Below the pieces are notes generated by a model. That model was given only the letters and a program-made list of their open reading frames with translations. It had not been told where the DNA came from and searched no databases. Positions 48,728 through 57,700 of a DNA stretch of 64,000 nt are shown in pieces. Within the stretch, counting starts at the first letter, position 1. Each line of letters begins with the position of its first letter. This DNA is from an uncultured Chloroflexota bacterium. Its GTDB lineage: Bacteria; Chloroflexota; Anaerolineae; UBA4142; SHND01. The DNA lies in NCBI GenBank assembly GCA_937870825.1, contig CALMZO010000252.1, positions 1-64,000 on the forward strand. Direction: 5' to 3'. A program made the translations under genes and the position numbers.

Positions 48728-50245
48728 TTATTTCCCGCCATCAGGAACAATGTCATTGACCTTTTCGAGGCGTTGATTTTCTGCCGTGCGCGTTTCCTTG
48801 GCGCGCGTCATTGTGCCATCATATTCTTGCGAATCGCCGCTAAACATCCAACCTGAAAGCACGAGCGGCAAATTCTTGTCATCCGCCGCCATCCATTGTC
48901 CATTATACAAACGCGCGAAATGCAAATGACTTGTCTCGGCGAAACCGCCCTCACAGGAGGGGTGACCCATGTGTTCATTCGTTTTCACTGTTTGACCCAC
49001 CTCCACGCGTCCTTCGCCGTCGAGATGCATATACAGCAACGCCCACCCCGTGCCTTGAAAGGCATCGCCATCCAAATCCAAAACGACGCGCCCGTTCTCC
49101 GCCGAACTAATCACGCCCGGCGCGGCTGCCACCGTCCAATACTGCGAGGGCCAACACGAACCCGCTTGGTCGGCGGGCGCAAAGTCCACTGCTGCCCAAG
49201 GACTCCCGTCAATCCAACCCGCGTGCGGTCCCCCCGTAAAATACCATAATTTTCCATCTTCGAGCGGCAGGCGCAAAACGGGCTGCTGCAAGTCTTTGGG
49301 CAAGAGCCGTTTGATTTCGTACTGCGCGGGGCTGCCAAAGAGTTTTTCATAGGTCGCGCGAAAACCGTTCTCGCTCACGAGCGTTTGCCATTCGTCCCAC
49401 GTTGCCGTTTTCGACAACACATTTTGAATCGCCGCCGTACCGGGATTCACTTCCCACGCGAGCCGCGCGCGTTTTCGGTCGGTGAAATCCAAAACGCCGA
49501 GCCGCCCCGAAAGTTTTCCGTAATAGCCCGCGTTCATTTGATTCGCTGCCCATGCTGCTTGACGATACAAATTTTGGCGCGCGCCGTCTTGCAAACCAAA
49601 CGGAAACGCGATTTCGCTTCCATCCAACGCGGAGGTGGTGACCCAGCGTCCCTGCAATTCCAACAGCGCGAGCAGCGCGCGCGGACCCACACTAAAACGT
49701 TCCGCGACGAGTTGAAGGATTTCCGCGCCGGACAGTTGTTTGCGTTCGACGGTCTCGACGTACGCCGCGAGATAACTGTCGGGATAGTTTTTTAAAAATT
49801 CCGCAATGTTGAAATTTTTGTATGCGGGTCCGTACACCAATTCACTATCGGGCAAAAATTTTGCCGCCGAGCCAACTTGCTCGATGAATGTGGGAATTTT
49901 CAGCACTTGGCCGACTTGGAGCGAATGTGGGTCGGTCAAGTCGTTCGCTTTCATCAATTCTTCGACGGACAAATTGAAACGCGCGCTGATGCCGCCGAGT
50001 GTGTCGCCGTTGCGGACGCGGTATTCGGTGAACACCGGACCTGGCGTTGGCGAAGGCGCGGGCGTATCTTCGGGTTCGGGTGACGGCGTCGGTGTGGAAT
50101 TGTCGGGACCCGAAAGCGAGAAATAGGGTCGCGGAGTGGATGTCGGTTCCGTGTTCACCGGAAATGTGGGGGGGGGGACGGCGCTGCCCGCGCAGCCAAA
50201 CAGAACGCACGCGGCGAGCAATGTAAAAAAGCGATGCACAGTCAT
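48728..50245 (-). CDS. LysM lipoprotein with M23-like peptidase domain
   Basis: 505 residues from the ATG at 50245. Lipobox LFGC (Cys18), a Thr/Pro linker (STPRPYFSLSGPDNSTPTPS), then a LysM domain (74-118: YRVRNGDTLGGISARFNLSV, LQVGQVLKIP). A middle region (about 130-320) is helical. The C-terminal domain resembles a LytM/M23 metallopeptidase: GGPHAGWIDGSPWAAVDFAP gives the first His and Asp, and TSHLHFARLYNG the HxH-type motif. It may cleave or only bind peptidoglycan. Nine C on the coding strand (50176-50168) encode Pro residues near the lipobox. It is followed after 2 bp by the GT-C-like gene. Confidence 0.85.
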   Translation of the reverse strand: MTVHRFFTLLAACVLFGCAGSAVPPPTFPVNTEPTSTPRPYFSLSGPDNSTPTPSPEPEDTPAPSPTPGPVFTEYRVRNGDTLGGISARFNLSVEELMKANDLTDPHSLQVGQVLKIPTFIEQVGSAAKFLPDSELVYGPAYKNFNIAEFLKNYPDSYLAAYVETVERKQLSGAEILQLVAERFSVGPRALLALLELQGRWVTTSALDGSEIAFPFGLQDGARQNLYRQAAWAANQMNAGYYGKLSGRLGVLDFTDRKRARLAWEVNPGTAAIQNVLSKTATWDEWQTLVSENGFRATYEKLFGSPAQYEIKRLLPKDLQQPVLRLPLEDGKLWYFTGGPHAGWIDGSPWAAVDFAPADQAGSCWPSQYWTVAAAPGVISSAENGRVVLDLDGDAFQGTGWALLYMHLDGEGRVEVGQTVKTNEHMGHPSCEGGFAETSHLHFARLYNGQWMAADDKNLPLVLSGWMFSGDSQEYDGTMTRAKETRTAENQRLEKVNDIVPDGGK

Positions 50246-50403
50246 GGATTCCAACGCGTTTCGAAAATGGATGTTCGCGCACTGGATTTGAAGAAGGAAG
50301 TGATGATGTCAACCACCCGAACGTGTTGAAGCCGTTTCGCGATGGGTACCGCCAAAGTGGGCGGCGCTATTGTATCAATTTGGCGCGCGATGACAAATAC
50401 AGT

Positions 50404-50432
50404 TTTACGATTCCACCGTTCCGCTTTATGAT
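50404..50432 (+). promoter_or_regulatory. Promoter of the EEP-family gene, leaderless type
   Basis: TTTACG (50404-50409), 17 bases, TATGAT (50427-50432). The ATG at 50439 coincides with the predicted start site, so the transcript would have no leader. Confidence 0.55.
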
Positions 50433-50438
50433 ATTTGT

Positions 50439-51206
50439 ATGGCGCACACCTTACGTTTTTGTTCATGGAACATTCAAGTTGGAATGAAACGCGCGCACAT
50501 CCTCAATGTCGTCAAACATGAGCGCGACTTTCGTCATCTCGACGTGTTGGCTTTGCAAGAAGCATCCGCGCACGCACACGGCGACGATGCGTCGAGCATC
50601 GCGCACGTGTTGGGAGAAACGTACGGGTCGTACCACCACGTCTACAATCTTCTTAAAACTTTGCCGCAAGCCAACGCATTGGTGTGGAATCGCGCGCGCG
50701 TCCAATTCAATGCCATTGAACATCATACGTTGCCGACGCACATTCAGGTGCATCTGCCGCGCGCGGAACGCGCGCTCTTGAATCGGTTAAAAAGACAAAC
50801 GCGCGTCAATCTGGTTGGCGATGGCGCGTGGGAAAATTTTTCGGTGCGCGTCTGCGCGGCACATCTCGACGTGTTGGGCTATCGCTTCAAGCGACAGCAA
50901 TTCCGCGCTGTGCTGGACGATTTGCGCGCGCGTTCGCCGGTGGATGTGATGATTCTTGCGGGTGATTTCAACACCTTTCGCATCGGCGGCAGACCCACGT
51001 GGGCGCAATTGAAACACGATGCGGCAGAATTGGGCTTGCGCGCAATTTCCGATGAAATTATCTTTACGCAGCGCGCCCTGCGCGTAAAACAAAAATTGGA
51101 CGAGATTTTTGTGGCGAGTCCGCACACATTTCGCTCGCGCGTGTGGACGCTCGATGTGGGCGGTTCAGACCATTTGCCGATGTTTGCCGAAATTACATTC
51201 GACTAG
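50439..51206 (+). CDS. Endonuclease/exonuclease/phosphatase-family protein
   Basis: 255 residues. RFCSWNIQVG at the start, DVLALQEASAH (catalytic Glu), VCAAHLDVLGYRFKRQQFRA, the central VMILAGDFNTFRIGG (GDxN), DEIFVASPHTFRSR and GGSDHLPMFAEITF (SDH) are the complete set of EEP motifs. The family includes phosphodiesterases, DNases and sphingomyelinases; which one is not evident. There is no signal peptide. It converges on the HlyD-like gene with a 3-bp gap. Confidence 0.9.
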   Translation: MAHTLRFCSWNIQVGMKRAHILNVVKHERDFRHLDVLALQEASAHAHGDDASSIAHVLGETYGSYHHVYNLLKTLPQANALVWNRARVQFNAIEHHTLPTHIQVHLPRAERALLNRLKRQTRVNLVGDGAWENFSVRVCAAHLDVLGYRFKRQQFRAVLDDLRARSPVDVMILAGDFNTFRIGGRPTWAQLKHDAAELGLRAISDEIIFTQRALRVKQKLDEIFVASPHTFRSRVWTLDVGGSDHLPMFAEITFD

Positions 51207-51209
51207 ACC

Positions 51210-52379
51210 TCACTCGATAACGACGACAGTCCCCTCAACGATACCGTCAAGGACTTCGGTGTTCGTTCCGTCCGTCAGTCCCGTTTCTATCACCACATTG
51301 CGCGAGCTGCTTCCCTCGCGCACGACAACGATTTTTTGCGTGCCTGCATTTCGAATCGCGCGCGCCGGCAGGCGCAGGACATTTTTCTTTTCAATCGTCG
51401 CAATTTCGATGGTTGCGCCCATGCCGGAGCGCAGTGCGAGTTTCGTCGGTTCGATGGAAACAATGGCTTGATACACCGTCGCGCCGCGGTCATTGGACGC
51501 GGCAGGGAACAGCCGCGCAAGCGTGCCTTGCGCCAATTCTCCGGGAAACGCGTCAAAGCGCACCGAGACGGTTTGTCCCACTTCGACTTCTGCCACATCA
51601 ATTTCATCAATCTCGGCGACGAGCTGCAAGGCATTGAGGTCGGCAAGTTCGACGGCGGGATTGAAACCGCCAAACAGTTCACGGGGTTTGGTGTTGACCT
51701 GGGTGATAGTCCCCGCAAAGGGCGCGACGAGTTTGGTTTGATTCAACGCCTGCTGCGCGGCTTGCCATTCGATGCCCGCACTTTCCACCGCGCGTTCCAA
51801 ATCTGCCAATTGCCCCGATGTCGCCCCGCGCGTCGCGCGTTCAAACGTTACGCGCGCGATTTCGTAATCGCTCTGTGCGAGTTCTTGCGCGAGGCGATTG
51901 CTGTCGGTGGCATCTTGTTTGTACCGATTTTCCGCGAGGGCGAGCGCGAGCGCGGCTTTTTTCAAACTCTGCTGCGCGATTTCCAATTCTTCGGCGGGCG
52001 GCGGCTGCTGCGCCTGTTTCAAGTCTTCTTTGCGCGCGGCAAGATTCAGCTGCGCCAATTTCAAACGGCGTTCGCTTTCCGTCCCATCCATTTCCATCAA
52101 CGCCGCGCCTGCTTCGACACGCTGACCCTCTTGCACATTCACCGCTTTAATCATTCCCGAGAACGGAAACGCGAGCCGCACGCTCTTTTCGGGACGCACG
52201 CGCGCGTTCGCATTCACGACCGCTTTCAAATCGCCGCGCGTGACAGTCACTGTCTTCTGCAAGCGCGGATTCGGTTGACTGAAATAGAAATACGCACTGC
52301 CGACAAGCAACGCGATGATGAGCATCGCGATCCAAAAAAAGGGTTGGCGGAGAAATGAGAGACAGGAGGGTTTCATCAT
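51210..52379 (-). CDS. HlyD/MacA-type efflux adaptor, orphan
   Basis: 389 residues. One N-terminal helix (FFWIAMLIIALLVGSAYFYF), a barrel-sandwich half (SVRLAFPFSGMIKAVNVQEG), a long coiled coil (about 110-200: LAARKEDLKQAQQPPPAEEL and onward), the second lipoyl half (LVAPFAGTITQVNTKPRELF) and the beta-barrel domain (VEVGQTVSVRFDAFPGELAQ). The family links inner-membrane ABC or RND pumps to the envelope. No pump gene is adjacent: downstream is the convergent EEP gene and upstream a propeller-lipase gene whose stop overlaps this start (TGATGATG). It could secrete that upstream protein with a pump encoded elsewhere. Confidence 0.9.
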   Translation of the reverse strand: MMKPSCLSFLRQPFFWIAMLIIALLVGSAYFYFSQPNPRLQKTVTVTRGDLKAVVNANARVRPEKSVRLAFPFSGMIKAVNVQEGQRVEAGAALMEMDGTESERRLKLAQLNLAARKEDLKQAQQPPPAEELEIAQQSLKKAALALALAENRYKQDATDSNRLAQELAQSDYEIARVTFERATRGATSGQLADLERAVESAGIEWQAAQQALNQTKLVAPFAGTITQVNTKPRELFGGFNPAVELADLNALQLVAEIDEIDVAEVEVGQTVSVRFDAFPGELAQGTLARLFPAASNDRGATVYQAIVSIEPTKLALRSGMGATIEIATIEKKNVLRLPARAIRNAGTQKIVVVREGSSSRNVVIETGLTDGTNTEVLDGIVEGTVVVIE

Positions 52380-55027
52380 CAACGCGTAAAATTTGCGGCG
52401 CGCATTGCAGGCTCCAAGCCATATGCTGCCCCGTCCAAATTATACAACCGCAAGTGCACTTCGTATTCACCTGGCGGGACCTGACTTACATCTATGGAAA
52501 TAGAAACCTGCTGGACACCAGCACTGAGCCTTAATAGTGCAAAAGTGCGGGCAACTATTCTGTCAGAGTTCGGGCGTTTTACTTCGGCTCTCACCCCATA
52601 TTCGCCCGCATGGGTCATTTCCACATCCGTGTGAACAAGTATTTCATTGTCCAGCATTTTAACCGTCACTTGGGAAGTGAGTTTGGCGTCGCTCGAAACA
52701 ATTGGATAGGCAAGTTCTTGTTCGCGCACAAAGTTTTTTCCGTGAAGTTGAACAAACACCAGATACCATCCCGTCCGCGCTGGTACAAAAGTATTTGCAT
52801 AATTCCCATCTCCCTCTGCGTTGTCGTTATGTTTACCATCATCGTACAACTCCAGCTCGCTGAACGTGTACGCTTTCGCGCCTTCGGCGAACGGTTGTGC
52901 GACTCGCGCAGTAATTTTGACGTCGTGTTCCGGTTCGTCTTGAGAAATGTTTGATATATCGAAAAACGCTCGAATAGTTTGCGCTTCGCCGACTCGACCT
53001 AATACAGGGGAGAAAGAAGGCTCTAACTGTAGCGGCGAATTTAATTCCACATACATTGAAGCATCAATCACGTTTTTTCCCGCGTCCGTGCGCGTCAAAA
53101 TCATTTGCCATTCACCCACCGCCGCGTTTTTTACGACATACCCGCTGAAACTGGCAATGTCGGTGGAAAGTGTGAGTACGCCATTTTCAGCGCGCGGCAA
53201 ATCACCCGGCGCGTATTTTTTTCCGTCGGGCGCGACGAGCGAAAAATCAATTTTGCCGCCGGGATAGTACGCGACAAAACGCGCAGAGGTATTTTCGTCA
53301 ACGAGAACGCTGTTGGTAATCGTTTCGCCCGCGCGAATTTTTTTTGTGATGACGGGCGTGTGAGTTGATTGCGGTTGAACCTCACCCCCAGCCCCGCTCC
53401 TTTCGGAAGGAGCGGGGGGAACTTCAGAGCCAATCGGCGCGTCGTCGTTGTTTCGCAGCGCGTTACGCAAGTAACGTTCCCATGTTTCGCGCGGATACAA
53501 ATAGCTGGTCAAATCAATCGGCACGGGTTCGGGACCCCAATCATGCAAATCGGCGTTGACGTGTTTGCGAACGTTCGGCGCATCGAGCGCGAGCGCGCTG
53601 GCTACGGAAATGAGCGCGTCGCTCGGGGGCATGTCGTCGAGAAAATCCAAACCCACTTGCTCACGCGCATCGCCAATCAACAAATCGTACAAGACGTTCG
53701 GATTGGGCGAACGCGTTTGGTTCACAACCAGTTGCGCGTATTCGGGCGAGAGTTCAATCGCAGAAGGTTCGTCGGGTTTCTGCAAAATTTGTTGAAACAA
53801 AATCGGTTTCCAAATCTCGACGCCTGCCTGCGGCGTACCCAAAATAATCGCGCGATACACATCGTTCGCGTAGAGCGACGATTCCAAATACGCGCGCGCG
53901 TTCATGCCGCCCATCGAGAACGCGACGATGTTGACTTTGTCCGTGCCCGTCTCTTGTTTCACGCGGGCGATTTCGTCACGAATCACTGCTGCGTTTTGAA
54001 AGAGTGTGTTCTTGGGTGAGATACCGCGCGCATAATACATCGGAATGCCATCGCGGTCCGCGTAACTTTTTAGAAAACGAAACTCGCTCGTTGCGAGTGT
54101 GTCGTCGCCCGTGACCGTCCAGCCGTGAATGAGGAGAACCGGACGCGGTTTTTCCAAGGGTAGCGTCAGCCAAGTGTTGACAGCATACAAGCCGTTCGCC
54201 GTGCCGAGCCACGCGCCAACGCCATCTTGGGCGCGCGCAAAGGCAATGAGTTGATTTCTTTTGAGGAAAAAGAGTTCCGACGCGAATGCCGCATCCGACT
54301 CGGGCAAGGCAACCCATTCTCCGCCGTTGTTGGCAAAAACTTGATTCTCTGTTTCAGCAAAGAGCGCGCGACTCAAATTATCGCTGGCGTTGTAAAGCCG
54401 TTTGACCTGTCCCGCGCCGTTGAACTCTTTTCGCACCCAGCGCGTCTCGTCAAAAAAATAAATTTGTCCGTTCGCTAAAACCCACGGTGTTTCCTCATCA
54501 CCCCACGCGAACGAATTGATTTCAGAATTTTCCAAATCGCGCGTCCATTTATCGAGTGACGGTTCAAACAACACGATACCCTTGTTCAACGTGCCAATCC
54601 ACGCGCGATTTTTCGAGTCAATGGCGACGGTTGTGACAAAGTTGGAAGGAATTTCGGAATTGTCGAGATTGTACGTGAGGATTGTTTTCGCGATGGGGTC
54701 GAAAACGGAAACACCGCCACTTTGCGTGCCGAACCAAATTTTTCCGTCGGGCCCGATTGCGATGGCAGTAATGAAACTGTCGCCGAGTCCGTGCGCGCGC
54801 GTGTAACTCGTCCAACGATTTTTTTCAATATGCGTCGCGCCTTCGCTCGTGCCAATCCACGCGCTGCCGTCGGGCGCAAGCGTTATCGCGGTAATGTAAT
54901 CGCCCGCGAGTCCATCGCGCGTGGTGTAACGATAGAGATTGGGGTTGCCTGCGAATGCCGCGCGAGAAGTGGAGAGGAGTGCGGCAAGTACGAGTACGAG
55001 CAAAATGCCAAAACGCGGAAATGACAT
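52379..55027 (-). CDS. Secreted propeller-type sensor domain fused to a lipase-like hydrolase
   Basis: 882 residues from the ATG at 55027. A signal peptide (ILLVLVLAALLSTSRAAFAG) is followed by about five two-component-regulator propeller repeats (for example ITAITLAPDGSAWIGTSEGA, ITAIAIGPDGKIWFGTQSGG, VTTVAIDSKNRAWIGTLNKG). An alpha/beta hydrolase then has PVLLIHGWTV (oxyanion) and VNIVAFSMGGMNARAYLESS (nucleophile Ser), as in PGAP1/lipase-type esterases. The C-terminal 330 residues are beta-rich (a pre-peptidase-like FSLVAPDGKKYAPGD segment and an ELYDDGKHNDNAEGDGNYAN segment as in choice-of-anchor domains). It overlaps the HlyD-like adaptor gene. Substrate and cellular location outside the membrane are inferred. 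Confidence 0.85.
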   Translation of the reverse strand: MSFPRFGILLVLVLAALLSTSRAAFAGNPNLYRYTTRDGLAGDYITAITLAPDGSAWIGTSEGATHIEKNRWTSYTRAHGLGDSFITAIAIGPDGKIWFGTQSGGVSVFDPIAKTILTYNLDNSEIPSNFVTTVAIDSKNRAWIGTLNKGIVLFEPSLDKWTRDLENSEINSFAWGDEETPWVLANGQIYFFDETRWVRKEFNGAGQVKRLYNASDNLSRALFAETENQVFANNGGEWVALPESDAAFASELFFLKRNQLIAFARAQDGVGAWLGTANGLYAVNTWLTLPLEKPRPVLLIHGWTVTGDDTLATSEFRFLKSYADRDGIPMYYARGISPKNTLFQNAAVIRDEIARVKQETGTDKVNIVAFSMGGMNARAYLESSLYANDVYRAIILGTPQAGVEIWKPILFQQILQKPDEPSAIELSPEYAQLVVNQTRSPNPNVLYDLLIGDAREQVGLDFLDDMPPSDALISVASALALDAPNVRKHVNADLHDWGPEPVPIDLTSYLYPRETWERYLRNALRNNDDAPIGSEVPPAPSERSGAGGEVQPQSTHTPVITKKIRAGETITNSVLVDENTSARFVAYYPGGKIDFSLVAPDGKKYAPGDLPRAENGVLTLSTDIASFSGYVVKNAAVGEWQMILTRTDAGKNVIDASMYVELNSPLQLEPSFSPVLGRVGEAQTIRAFFDISNISQDEPEHDVKITARVAQPFAEGAKAYTFSELELYDDGKHNDNAEGDGNYANTFVPARTGWYLVFVQLHGKNFVREQELAYPIVSSDAKLTSQVTVKMLDNEILVHTDVEMTHAGEYGVRAEVKRPNSDRIVARTFALLRLSAGVQQVSISIDVSQVPPGEYEVHLRLYNLDGAAYGLEPAMRAANFTR

Positions 55028-55090
55028 GCAGAAAAATTTTTCGAGGGCAAAGGGGAGTGCGAGGATTTTAGCACAGAACGCGCGGCAGCT

Positions 55091-55148
55091 AAAAAAACCT
55101 TCGAGGTCGGCGTTCGTTAGAACGCATGAGACACTCGAAGGTTTTTTT
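55091..55148. terminator. Bidirectional terminator with nested hairpin
   Basis: AAAAAAACCTTCGAG (55091-55105) and CTCGAAGGTTTTTTT (55134-55148) are a perfect 15-bp pair with A-run and T-run ends. GCGTTC-GTTA-GAACGC in the loop makes a second hairpin. It follows the stop of the methyltransferase gene, and precedes the propeller-lipase gene, on the minus strand. Confidence 0.88.
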
Positions 55149-55977
55149 ATGGTTTGACCGCGCGTGTCGCCAAGTACGTTGGCATGTATTCGCTCAAGGT
55201 CATGTGGGAATGATAATCTTCGTACATGGCGACGAGATGAAAACCCGCGTCGAGTTGTCCGCCGATTTGGTCGGTGAGGGTGTGGCTGTGTTCGAGGGGC
55301 ATTCCTTCCGCAATCAATTTTTCCAATTCCGCTTTCGGCATGTGTTCGATATCCGAATACGGCAGTTTGTATTTCACCGTGAGCGGTTCTTTGCCGTCGA
55401 GCGCGTCGTAGGGAAACACGTACAAGACCGGATTGTTGAAACCCGCAAGCAGTACACCGCCGTGTCGCAAGACGCGAAATGCTTCGCGCCAAATCGGGCG
55501 CACTTGAGGGATAAACAAATTGGAGACGGGATGAAACACGAGGTCGAACGATTCGTCGGCGAGCATGGACAAATCGCGCGCATCTCCTTCAATCGTCACA
55601 ATTTCCAATCCTTCGCGTTCCGCGACAAAACGGTCGCGCTCCAATTGTTTGGGCGAATTGTCCAACACGGTAACGTGTGCGCCCGCCGCGGCGAAGGTTG
55701 GCGCTTGCTGTCCGCCCCCGGACGCCAAACACAAAATGTCATAGCCCGCGATCGAGTGAGTGGGGGAAACGTCAAATGTGAAACGTGAAACGTCATGCGT
55801 CAAACGTGAAGGCACACCAAACCATTCGCGCGGCACACTTTTTTGTTCGGTGAGCAAGACGCTCCATTCGCCGCGCCGCGCGTTGGCGATGATTTCGTGC
55901 GAAACGGGCTGTGTCCATGGATTGCCTTGTTCGACTTGAATGTCCCACGCGTCGCGGTTGTAACTTTGAATGTCCAT
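55147..55977 (-). CDS. Class I SAM-dependent methyltransferase
   Basis: 276 residues. Motif I ILCLASGGGQQAPTFAAAGA with the ribose-binding Asp in VTVLDNSPKQLERDR, then IEGDARDLSMLADESFDLVF (motifs II-III) and AFRVLRHGGVLLAGF. The C-terminus LDAGFHLVAMYEDYHSHMTL is typical of a group of small-molecule methyltransferases. Between the start and motif I lies RLTHDVSRFTFDVSPTHSIA, encoded by GTGAAACG-type repeat DNA (55,767-55,812) in frame, possibly a loop insertion. The substrate is unknown. The stop overlaps the bidirectional terminator. Confidence 0.88.
   Translation of the reverse strand: MDIQSYNRDAWDIQVEQGNPWTQPVSHEIIANARRGEWSVLLTEQKSVPREWFGVPSRLTHDVSRFTFDVSPTHSIAGYDILCLASGGGQQAPTFAAAGAHVTVLDNSPKQLERDRFVAEREGLEIVTIEGDARDLSMLADESFDLVFHPVSNLFIPQVRPIWREAFRVLRHGGVLLAGFNNPVLYVFPYDALDGKEPLTVKYKLPYSDIEHMPKAELEKLIAEGMPLEHSHTLTDQIGGQLDAGFHLVAMYEDYHSHMTLSEYMPTYLATRAVKP
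55767..55812. repeat. GTGAAACG repeat inside a methyltransferase gene
   Basis: GAAACGTCAAATGTGAAACG and TGAAACGTCATGCGTCAAACG are 9-base-period imperfect copies and keep the frame. Confidence 0.8.
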
Positions 55978-55984
55978 CGCATAA

Positions 55985-56070
55985 AAAACACGAATCCGCG
56001 CGAATCAGATTTTTCACTCCGTTCGGAATGCCAATCAAAATTCGCGTAGATTCGCGGTAAAAAAATTTAG
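55985..56070. repeat. CACGAATCCGCGCGAATC / ATTCGCGTAGATTCGCGG spacer
   Basis: The two arms CGAATCCGCGCGAATC and GATTCGCGG-like are partly complementary, separated by about 40 bases, in the 117-bp spacer between the flotillin and methyltransferase genes. No ORF is supported here. Confidence 0.5.
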
Positions 56071-56094
56071 AGTCTCTTGGGGAACAGTAGCGGA

Positions 56095-57627
56095 TTACGA
56101 TTGTGCGGTTGAATCATCCGCCGCACCATCACTCTCTTTTACTTGCGGCAAATTTTTGAGCGTCTTGATAATGTCCACGCCGGTCAGTGCTTCCACCGTT
56201 GCGGGAACTTGGGCGACGATGTTGGCGACATCTTGCGACACTTTGGACGCGCCCGCGCTGTCGCCGCCGTTGCTGATGACGACGATGCGGTCTGTTTTCG
56301 ACAACGGTTCGGCGATTGCCGCCGCAATTTTTGGCATCGCTTCGATGAGCTGTTGAATGATAGCGGCTTGCGTATATTCGCGCCACGCTTCCGCTTTTTT
56401 CTTCATCGCTTCGGCTTCGGCAAACCCTTGCGCTTGAATGACTTCGGCTTCGGCGAGACCGCGCGCTTTGTTCGCTTCGGCTTCCGCGAGACCAACGGCG
56501 CGCGTCACTTCGGCTTGCGCGAGCCCGCGCGATTTGTTTGCATCCGCTTCGCCTTGACCGATTTGGCGATTGCTTTCGGCTTGACCGGTCGCGCCGGTGA
56601 TGGCTTGATATTTGTTCGCGTCGGCAATCGTTTGAATGCGATATTGTTCGGCGGCGGCGGGTTTGCGAACCGTCGCTTCCAATTCTTTTTCGCGGCGCGC
56701 TACTTCTTGTTCCTGGACTTCGATTGCTTTGCGTTTTGCGATGACGTCAATTTGCACTTCTTGCTCTTTGACTTGTTGATTCGAAATGTTTTTCTGCAAA
56801 TCGTACGCAAGTTCTGCCGCCGCTTTTTGGCGATTCACTTCCGCGTCGTACGCGGCTTTTTGCACTTGATAATCCTTGTCCGATTCCGCGATTTTGGTTT
56901 GCGCGGCATAGCGCGCTTGTTCACCCTCTTGCTCCGCGCCCGCCGATTTGATTTTTGCATCGCGCGTTGCCAAAGCTTGCCCAATCGCCGCGTCGCGTTT
57001 TACTTCGGCAGTGCGCGCGACGCCGAGCGAATCGAGATATTGTTTGTCGTCGGTGATATTTTTGATGGTGAAGGAAATGATGCCGAGACCCATGTTCGCC
57101 ATATCGGACGCGGACACTTCTTGGACGCGTGTGGCGAATTGGTCGCGGTCACGATAAATTTCTTCGACGCTCAAGGTGCCGACAATCGCGCGCAAATGTC
57201 CTTCCAATGTTTGCAGCGCGACTTGTTTGATTTCCGCGACGTTTTTGGAAAGGAATTGTTCGGCGGCAGTGGCAATGGAAATTTCATCGCTTTTCACTTT
57301 GACTTGCGCGATGCCGTCCACCGTCACTTGAACGCCTTGCGCGGTGTACACGCGCGGCGTTTCCACCTCAATCGTCATCACTTCGAGTGACAAGCGTTTC
57401 GCCGTTTCGAGAACGGGAATGACGACGGTGCCGCCGCCTTTGACGATGCGATAGCCGATGCGTTCTTTTTTCCCTGTGATGGGGTCAATGCGTGTCGAGC
57501 CGCGTCCCGAAATTATCAACGCTTCGTTCGGTCCGACTTTTTGGTAGCGTCCCGAGATAACAATTGCCAAAAGTACAATGACAAAGATGACGGCAAAGAT
57601 GGCAATGACGGTGACAAGAGGATTCAT
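56095..57627 (-). CDS. Flotillin-like SPFH protein
   Basis: 510 residues. The ATG at 57627 has GGAGG 8 bases upstream. One N-terminal membrane segment (VTVIAIFAVIFVIVLLAIVI) precedes the SPFH domain (VGPNEALIISGRGSTRIDPI, LEVMTIEVETPRVYTAQGVQ, LEGHLRAIVGTLSVEEIYRD). A long coiled coil with AEAEANKARGLAEAEVIQAQ follows (about 280-440), the flotillin hallmark. It ends IAEPLSKTDRIVVISNGGDS. It organises membrane domains and partners the NfeD-like protein encoded just upstream. Confidence 0.95.
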   Translation of the reverse strand: MNPLVTVIAIFAVIFVIVLLAIVISGRYQKVGPNEALIISGRGSTRIDPITGKKERIGYRIVKGGGTVVIPVLETAKRLSLEVMTIEVETPRVYTAQGVQVTVDGIAQVKVKSDEISIATAAEQFLSKNVAEIKQVALQTLEGHLRAIVGTLSVEEIYRDRDQFATRVQEVSASDMANMGLGIISFTIKNITDDKQYLDSLGVARTAEVKRDAAIGQALATRDAKIKSAGAEQEGEQARYAAQTKIAESDKDYQVQKAAYDAEVNRQKAAAELAYDLQKNISNQQVKEQEVQIDVIAKRKAIEVQEQEVARREKELEATVRKPAAAEQYRIQTIADANKYQAITGATGQAESNRQIGQGEADANKSRGLAQAEVTRAVGLAEAEANKARGLAEAEVIQAQGFAEAEAMKKKAEAWREYTQAAIIQQLIEAMPKIAAAIAEPLSKTDRIVVISNGGDSAGASKVSQDVANIVAQVPATVEALTGVDIIKTLKNLPQVKESDGAADDSTAQS

Positions 57628-57639
57628 TTGAGACCTCCG

Positions 57640-57690
57640 GTAGTAGTGCAATAGTGCGATAGTTTGATAGTGGGGTAGTAATCAATATGC
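57640..57690. repeat. ATAGTGCGATAGT spacer repeat
   Basis: GTAGTGCAATAGTGCGATAG and then TTTGATAGTGGGGTAGTAATC lie in the 73-bp spacer between the NfeD-like and flotillin genes. A shorter copy (CACTATCGCACTAC) is at 61,146-61,160. Confidence 0.6.
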
Positions 57691-57700
57691 GATACGCGCT

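Noticed and set aside
55028-55492. N-terminal extension of the propeller-lipase by 155 residues
   Set aside because: The extension is Arg/His-rich, crosses the terminator at 55,091-55,148 and precedes a proper signal peptide, so the start at 55,027 is preferred.
56143-57390. Long open frame of about 415 codons on the plus strand opposite the flotillin gene
   Set aside because: It is the antisense shadow of the coiled-coil region; its product has no family features, while the minus-strand flotillin is unmistakable.
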